From Cristatella mucedo (lineage: Eukaryota; Bryozoa; Phylactolaemata; Cristatellidae): DNA of 64,000 nt. The stretch is taken from positions 24,633,001 through 24,697,000 of the forward strand of contig WPIO01000001.1 of NCBI GenBank assembly GCA_009760855.2, given 5' to 3'. The notes beneath the pieces were generated by a model. That model saw only the letters and a program-made list of their open reading frames with translations, searched no databases and was not told where the DNA came from. Positions 1 through 64,000 of this stretch are shown piece by piece. Positions within the stretch are counted from its first letter, which is position 1. Every line of letters begins with the position of its first letter. The position numbers were made by a program, and so were the translations under genes.

Positions 1-919
1 CAAAGATACAGCAACGTTGACTGTCGTGGGTTTTGAACAGCTAACACATTCAGCAAAAAAAGTAATTTTTGTGGCTGCCCACTGCAAGTGTGCATCTTGT
101 GCCGACCGGCATGACAGCCTTACCATTCAGGCATTCTTCTGATGCCTCAAGGGCAAACAAGAGACCACAAGATTTCTGATGGATGGTGCCATGACATATG
201 GATATATTCCGGAATTTTAAATTCTAAAATCAGTATTGACCACTTGGCTAACACTTTATCCGATCATTATTCAACAAAATTTAACTTTATATTTGGTTCC
301 TGAGTAGTAAGCATTGCATATAGCTAAAAAAGTAAAAACAAATGGCCATTATTTCCCAAGAACTGCTTTTGTGAGGAGGCAGTAGTAAGTCTGAGATGTG
401 TTGTTTTTCAATTCTATGACCAAAAGTCTTGTGCCAAATAAAAAATCCACATTTCAGTATACAATGTATTTTTGTAGATAATAACACCCATAGATCATAC
501 TGCAAACTCAAGCTGTTATACAACATAAAATGGTTAAGTATTTGATGTGTCTTCCTTAATTGTGATCACAAGACAAAGGCACACTATTGATCAATTGTTC
601 TAAGCATTAATACACCACTTAAAACCTTCCCTATTGATACTTTCCAGTAATATAAGTAGTAATAATACAGAAGCCTCAAGCCCACCAGCTTAGTTTATTT
701 CCAGCTGCCCTAGTGGATTTATATAATCATTTTCCGGAGATGGCATCAAAAGGCTGAAAACATCCGGCAGATGCATTTTGATATGTCTGACCAATTTATC
801 AAGAAAGGGGACATTACTCTATAGAAGTATCTTTTCAGTAACCGTGTCTTTCTCTTGTTAACTCCATGCATCTAAAAGAGGATTAAAACAGCATCAAGAC
901 CTAGCTGGACGCTTTGAGG

Positions 920-2120
920 TATGTCGAGCTCTCAAGGGAGATCATAGGAGACTTCAAAGTGGTGGCATTTCTTATGAGTCTCTAAAGCCTGGTAAAGATG
1001 GCAAGTCTTCCTCCTTACCTGCTTCCTATTTACTCGAGCCTTTGGTGTATATGTCACCAATATGGTGGGGGTGGTCAAGACTTTTGGAAGACTTGGCAAA
1101 AACTCAGGAGCCAAATCCGGTTCTACCTTTTCAGCCAAGACTTAGCAAGTGACCAATCATAGACGATACTCAGGCCATGCCTACTGCATTGCTTTGAAAG
1201 GAGGGGGACCGGTGAACTTAACGATGAGTTCTATGCCAGTCCCTGTTTATGGGACACTCTGAGCTCGGAGTTCAAAAATCAGATTTTGAGGTGGCAAGCG
1301 GTAAAGGCTATAGTGGACAGGTTTCATTCCACCGGTAATTGTGTTAGCGAAGCTTGGCCATAGAGAAATGCTGCAGCTATCCCATAAATGCTCAATGGGT
1401 GAAGCAAGTAGGAAGCAAGACGTGGAACAAGACTGCCGTCTAAACCTCATACAAAACGGAAGACCCTAGTAAGACTCAAGTAGGTAGGAAGTAGGTATGA
1501 AGCAAGACTAGCCATCTAAACCAGGCTTAAGGCAATTGTACCAGGTTTTCCTGCTATTTCTGCCTTTGGGTCAGAAGGACCACCATGCTCACTACCATTG
1601 CCTGGACTAGTTAGTCAAAGCAGACCGAGTTCTCTGTAGGGAGAAGCAAAGTCAAGTGGGAGCAACTGGCAGACTCTGGCAAGGTGCTGATGAAACCACT
1701 GCATATAAAATTGAGCCATATGAAAAAACTTGTCACAACTCTAGATAAGGAGCCAGCAGTCTTTGCTTATCTTAAAAAAACTTTTTGCCTAAGGTGTCCA
1801 AGGCACGGGTCAAAGCCAGTGTCTTTGTGGGGTCAAAACATGAAGTTAATTGAGGTAAATTGTTTCCCTAAGAAGCTCACTAGTGAGGAGAAAGCAGCTT
1901 GGACCAGCTTTGTTGCAGAAATTCAGAGCATCCTGGGCAGTCAAGAGGTGTAAAAAATGTAAAGTGGCAGGTAGAGACTTTGTTGAAGAACTAAAGCACA
2001 ATGGGCTGCAGGATGACCTTGATGCGCAGCTTGATAAATTCAAGGAGAACATTGGTGCTTAATCGGAGAAGCTAGGAGAGTGCTTCCACCAGGATGTAGT
2101 AGACTTTGAGGGCTGCTAGC
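920..2120 (+). pseudogene. Decayed ORF of a multi-copy, transposon-associated animal protein family
   Basis: Fragments in shifting frames resemble an uncharacterised multi-copy protein family that I recall from Hydra, aphid and other invertebrate genomes. They are EIIGDFKVVAFL near 935, then VLMKPLHIKLSHMKKLV at 1684-1740, LTSEEKAAWTSF near 1880, MGCRMTL near 2000, and DKFKENIGA followed, after a stop, by SEKLGECFHQDV at 2030-2095. The order matches the family order (G-D-L-K-V-V-A...P-P-L-H-I-K-L-G-L-M-K...E-K-x-A-W...M-G-C-N-M-S-L...F-P-E-N-L-G-A...E-R-F-H-Q-D-I). Several frameshifts and stops show that it is dead. It lies antisense in the RYR intron. Function of the family is unknown to me. 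Confidence 0.55.
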
Positions 2121-3090
2121 AAGGACAGTATATTGAGATCATAGCGGTTGACTGCATCTTGGGAGAGGCTAGTTTGAAAAGAGATTTAAGATGTAGTCAC
2201 AAATCTGGAAAAACCGACTCATTTATTAATATTCTTCGATTTGTATAATATGTGTGATGCTTTTCATATAAATGTAGTAAAAATACACGCTAATTATGGT
2301 TTTCTTGTTTTTCTCATGTGACTAAATGTGATCAAAAAGATTCAGCACGGAGAATTTTTCCGTTTTTATTGAAACTGATTTAATTAAATATTTTATCTCT
2401 GTCCAGGTAACAAATGCAAAGTCTGTGGGGAATAATGACCAGTGTCTGTTCTTTTTATGCACAAGCTCTTGCAAAATAACAATTCCTAAACAGGAAAAAT
2501 TTGTGTTATATACAATGTCTGATTATAACCAGACCCAAGAACCTGCATGGTAAACCTTAAGTTAAATAGATTGCACAGATTTCCCATTTTTAGTTAATAA
2601 TGAAATCTTAACTCCCTTAAAATCATCAGCTATTCTCTGGTGTTCTGCAAATACAGAAGCAAATGTGTATGCATACACGCACGTGCACGAGTGTATGTAT
2701 GCATGTATGCTGAACACGATCTCACGTATGGGGTTTGCATGCTTATCCACAAAACTTAGGACACCCTCATCGAGTTTTAGCACTGTGACGATGAGCTAAT
2801 TTCTCGATGGCTTGCCTTTTCGGTGTCACCTGCGATAGGTACAATCAAAAGCTATATTCAAATGCTTTGCTCTCTTTGGTTCGGATCCACCGCAATACAG
2901 GTTTGCTACTTTCTCTCTTTTTTGGCAATTTCTCACTTTTTGGGTCCATTCCAAATGAAAGTTAGTTTAAAGTGGTAAATGCATTTTGAGATTCGCATTT
3001 ATATTCGTCAGCACAAGCGAATCAGCAGTAAATTTCATTTAAAAAATAAAAAGTACTTTCCAATTTAACAACCTCTATTGAATAGCGCCA
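2121..3090. other. Intron, no recognisable feature
   Basis: AT-rich intronic sequence; short ORFs only. I see no repeat end, splice-bounded exon or motif here. Confidence 0.5.
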
Positions 3091-3222
3091 GAATAGCCTT
3101 TACGGCTAACACCACCGATTGCAGCAGGGATAAAGGATCCCAACTGCAGGATTCGAACCTACGACTTCGGACCAAGGTCGTAAAAAACAACCGCCTTACA
3201 CAGTGTGCCATCACGGCTCACC
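3091..3222 (-). repeat. SINE-B copy (tRNA-derived)
   Basis: Read on the minus strand: GAGCCGTGATGGC (A-box-like) followed about 60 bp later by a B-box-like GGTTCGAATCC and a body ending in CGTAAAGGC. It shares the region around the B box and body with copies at 17,189, 28,362, 46,124 and 46,577. Confidence 0.75.
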
Positions 3223-4194
3223 TTCGGAACTTACCCACACATGGACATACATTCAAAATGGTAAAGGTTGAATCTAGAGAAAGACTTAAGCAAGAGGGCT
3301 ACATTTTCACCAGCAACAGAAGCTTTTGGAAAATTGATTAGATGGCTGGAAACCTGCCCCTTAAAACGAATCCCTTGCATTTGTGAAAGTAAGCACATAG
3401 TCTACAATGACAAACACACACATGCCCTCAAGCACATGCAGCTGATTTGCATGCACGTGGAAATGGAGTCGGGCGAAAGTTGGTGCAATCCATTTATTAG
3501 AAACAAATTTAGCCTGAAAGGTTGTTAGCAGTTACCTAAGGAAATAGTCTATAAAATAGTGAACTGATGCTATGGCATTATAGTCGATCGGGCCTAACCA
3601 AGGCAACGGGGTGTGACCGCGATGAAGCTAATCAGACTGAGCAGTGTCAGACTTCTGCTAAGCTTCGTGCATCGGCGCATGCTCGTGGATGCCTCGGGGA
3701 TCTGCAATGGCAGTAACTCATACTATCGAGTTCAACTAAAGCAGCATAGCCAATAATTTACTATCTCCTATATACTCATTGTCACAGACACATTTTTTTG
3801 TTAAGAGGCAACACAAATGAATGAAAAACAAGATGCAAAAAGCACATGTTTAAGGAAGTTCTAGACATGGCAAGGTTCAAATTCATGCGCAAAATTCAGC
3901 AAAAGCCGATAAAGGGCAGTAAGGCATGATAAGGCTGAAAGCAAGCTTCGGAGCCCACCATCATCACTTCACGGGTAGTTAAGCGCTAGTTCTACCATGC
4001 ATCTCATGATCAGGCATAAAGCATAGATAGAGCCTGGATTTAGAAAGCACAGCTATGCAGAAAATCGTAGCACAAGCTGTGATTGTCGGCACAAAGGGAT
4101 GTCGATAGAGCTCGAGTCCAAAAAGTAAGATCGGCTTATTCAACAACCTTATGTACCTGTATACAGTGGTTGAACACCATTAGCTGCTAACACC

Positions 4195-4312
4195 CACCCC
4201 CAGCTATGTTTCCAGTGGATAATAAAAGGACTTTCCTTCAGGACTCGAACTTGTGACATGGATGGTTGGTGAAGTGCAAGGACCTAACTCCTAGGCTAAG
4301 ACCCAGCCGCAA
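4195..4312 (-). repeat. SINE-C copy (tRNA-like)
   Basis: On the minus strand GCTGGGTCTTAGCCTAGGAG then B-box-like AGTTCGAGTCC. The head resembles the one at 5,104 on the other strand (GCTGGGTCTTTGCTTAAGG). Confidence 0.5.
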
Positions 4313-4431
4313 GACTTCTGGCAATGTCACAAAGCTGAAAAGTGGATAGCGACGATCGCCAAGAAACAAAAATGGATATAAGCTTGATAAAAAAATCTAG
4401 CCAACATCAGGAAGGTACATACGTACTCGGT

Positions 4432-4487
4432 AGAATTCAATCTCTTTAAAGGTGGTTAAGAATTCAATCTCTTTAAAGGTGGTTAGA
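4432..4487. repeat. Tandem duplication, about 27-bp unit x2
   Basis: Unit GAATTCAATCTCTTTAAAGG plus TGGTTA occurs twice in direct succession with one or two base differences. Confidence 0.85.
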
Positions 4488-5103
4488 ATTTCGAAGCGCA
4501 ATGCAGACAAATATTAGCGTGCATAATTACAAAGTAATATTGACTTGACATCTGCATTAGGCTTTTGGATCAGAAGAATATCTCCTTGGCTAAAAGGCAA
4601 GCACAAATCATGGAATGTTAGCCTAAATGTACCATGCACATAACGGCAAGTCTACAGGAAGGTTATACAGTAACAGCACAAAATCTTGAACATCTGACTT
4701 TTCCAGTAATGAGGAGCTGATCAGAAAAGCAGGATCTGATATAGTTCTGGCCACGAATTCAAAATTTCCCCTAGTATTTGAAATAATTTCAAGTCAATCT
4801 TTACTATCAAACTGAAAACAGTGAGCTGTGAGGTTATGGATAAACAACTTTCATTCAAGACAAGAACTTCACCTCACAAATTTGGATGGATTTGGGCACT
4901 TTCTGTAGCCTATGATTCACGAAGCATCATTTGGCGATAGAATAAATGAAGAGCACTGTATCACGGGAGAGCCAACACAGCACAACTGGATCACTGTCAT
5001 CAACTCTGGATGCCAAGGAGGCCACGCGGTCTTAAAATTTCATAGGCAAGTCGACTACCTTGGGGAAGGTCAAATATACTTTCCCACATAGCATAGATGC
5101 ATT

Positions 5104-5262
5104 GCTGGGTCTTTGCTTAAGGTTAAGGTGGCTGTAATTTAAAAACCAGGTCGTGGGTTCCAGATCCACAGCAGGCAATCAATTAATGCCAGCCGCCAGT
5201 TAGATGAGTACAGCTAAGGCTGTCCTGTCACCACATACACGAGACTGCTGAATAAATTGACC
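5104..5262 (+). repeat. SINE-C copy (tRNA-like)
   Basis: tRNA-like head (GCTGGGTCTTTGCTTAAGG, then GTCGTGGGTTCCAGATCC as B box) followed by a body of about 100 bp. A weaker member, called from similarity to the 4,195 copy. Confidence 0.45.
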
Positions 5263-6099
5263 TTTATTTTTGTTATTTATTTATTTTATCTGTATCAAAT
5301 TTATTTTGTTACAGTTGGATGTAAAATATAACCTTTTAATAGTTAGTGCAGCTTGTTGTACTCAGCATAAGTTGCGACGGCATGCAGCTCACATTTTAAG
5401 CAAAGAGGCTCAGCACTGTATGCTGTAGTCAACAGAGGATGAGAATCAGAACCAAGCCACCAAAAATGTTGGGAACACTGTAAAGACGAGGCAAGCCAGT
5501 CGTTAGGACAAAACTGCCATGGGCTCTCACTAAGAGCAGCTGCATTCAAACAACTTCTGTGAGCACCCAGAATAGCCTGTGTGAATCATTCCTGCTGATT
5601 CCCCATGCCTCAGCCACCCAGGAGCCAACCGATGGCTACAGCTAAACGTGATTCTAAACAGGCTATGCAGGATCTTGACCTGACGTGTGCAGGAGCAGCA
5701 CGGGGCTAGTGAGGCCAAAGATGAACAGTTGGCACGTGTGAGATTGACCGAGTTTTATTACCGAAATAGAGGGTCAGCTATAAGTGGGAAAGGCAACTTC
5801 TGCAATGAGTGACGACTGCTGGGCTGGCGGCAAGCAAAGAGAAGAGGCAGAAATATCATCACCCGATGCATTTACGGCGCATAAAATATTTGCCACAAAG
5901 AAGCGAGCTCAGAGTCCTGGCAAGTTGACATTACCTTGAATCCCACAATGCGTACCTGACAAAAAAGGCTACATAGAGATGGTTTCAAATAAAACCAGAA
6001 TAAACCTGATCAGTGCAATGGCTGAAGAAGTATTTTTGACAAGCAGTAGGCAGAGTCAACGAGGCTACTGCCACAGAGCATTCAGTCACGGATGCCAAC

Positions 6100-64000
<57,901 letters not shown>

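Noticed and set aside
1-6099. A further RYR exon downstream of exon 46
   Set aside because: I looked on the minus strand for the next conserved segment (the family E-K-Q-x-L-L-x-Q-Q-A-R-L-H helix) and did not find it; the intron appears to continue past the window edge.

Overview
This is a eukaryotic, clearly animal, genomic window dominated by one very large gene on the minus strand: a ryanodine receptor (RyR), the intracellular Ca2+ release channel of the endoplasmic/sarcoplasmic reticulum. I could thread 46 exons through it (about 7.2 kb of coding sequence, about 2,400 codons). All 45 introns between them keep the reading frame, and each junction has a GT-AG or GC-AG boundary. Read 5' to 3' (high to low coordinate), the exons run from the SPRY3 domain through the solenoid, the RIH/central region, the paired RyR repeats (P2/clamp) and the calmodulin-binding segment, to an acidic linker. 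In vertebrate RyR numbering (recalled, approximate) this is roughly residue 1390 to 3870. The N-terminal domains and the C-terminal EF-hand, transmembrane and pore exons lie outside the window on either side. No second gene is convincing.

Layout: 59.9-64 kb holds exons 1-6 (SPRY3 and early solenoid). 55.3-59.9 kb is an intron filled with LINE fragments. 38-55.3 kb holds exons 7-22. 29-37.1 kb holds exons 23-32 (P2 repeats and following helices). 16.7-27 kb holds exons 33-41. 9.3-16.7 kb is a large intron. 6.1-9.3 kb holds exons 42-46, with the calmodulin-binding segment in exon 44. 1-6.1 kb is the start of another intron of more than 6 kb that contains SINEs and a decayed transposon-like ORF.

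The introns are rich in mobile DNA. They contain a truncated LINE family with an (ATT)n tail in both orientations, a second LINE-like family with an (ATTAC)n tail, at least three tRNA-derived SINE families (one sharing the LINE 3' tail), and a Tigger-like MITE. One hAT miniature element closely resembles SPIN ('space invader') and has a near-perfect 8-bp target duplication. There are also long (CA)n, (GA)n and (TA)n arrays. The organism is best described as an intron-rich, repeat-rich, non-vertebrate metazoan. The receptor lacks the vertebrate RyR1 acidic DR3 tract and the vertebrate phospho-loop, and is clearly diverged from vertebrate sequences as I recall them. I cannot assign a phylum from the sequence alone. 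A SPIN-like element would fit a lineage that exchanged DNA with vertebrates (known invertebrate carriers include a pond snail and a triatomine bug), but this is only a hint.
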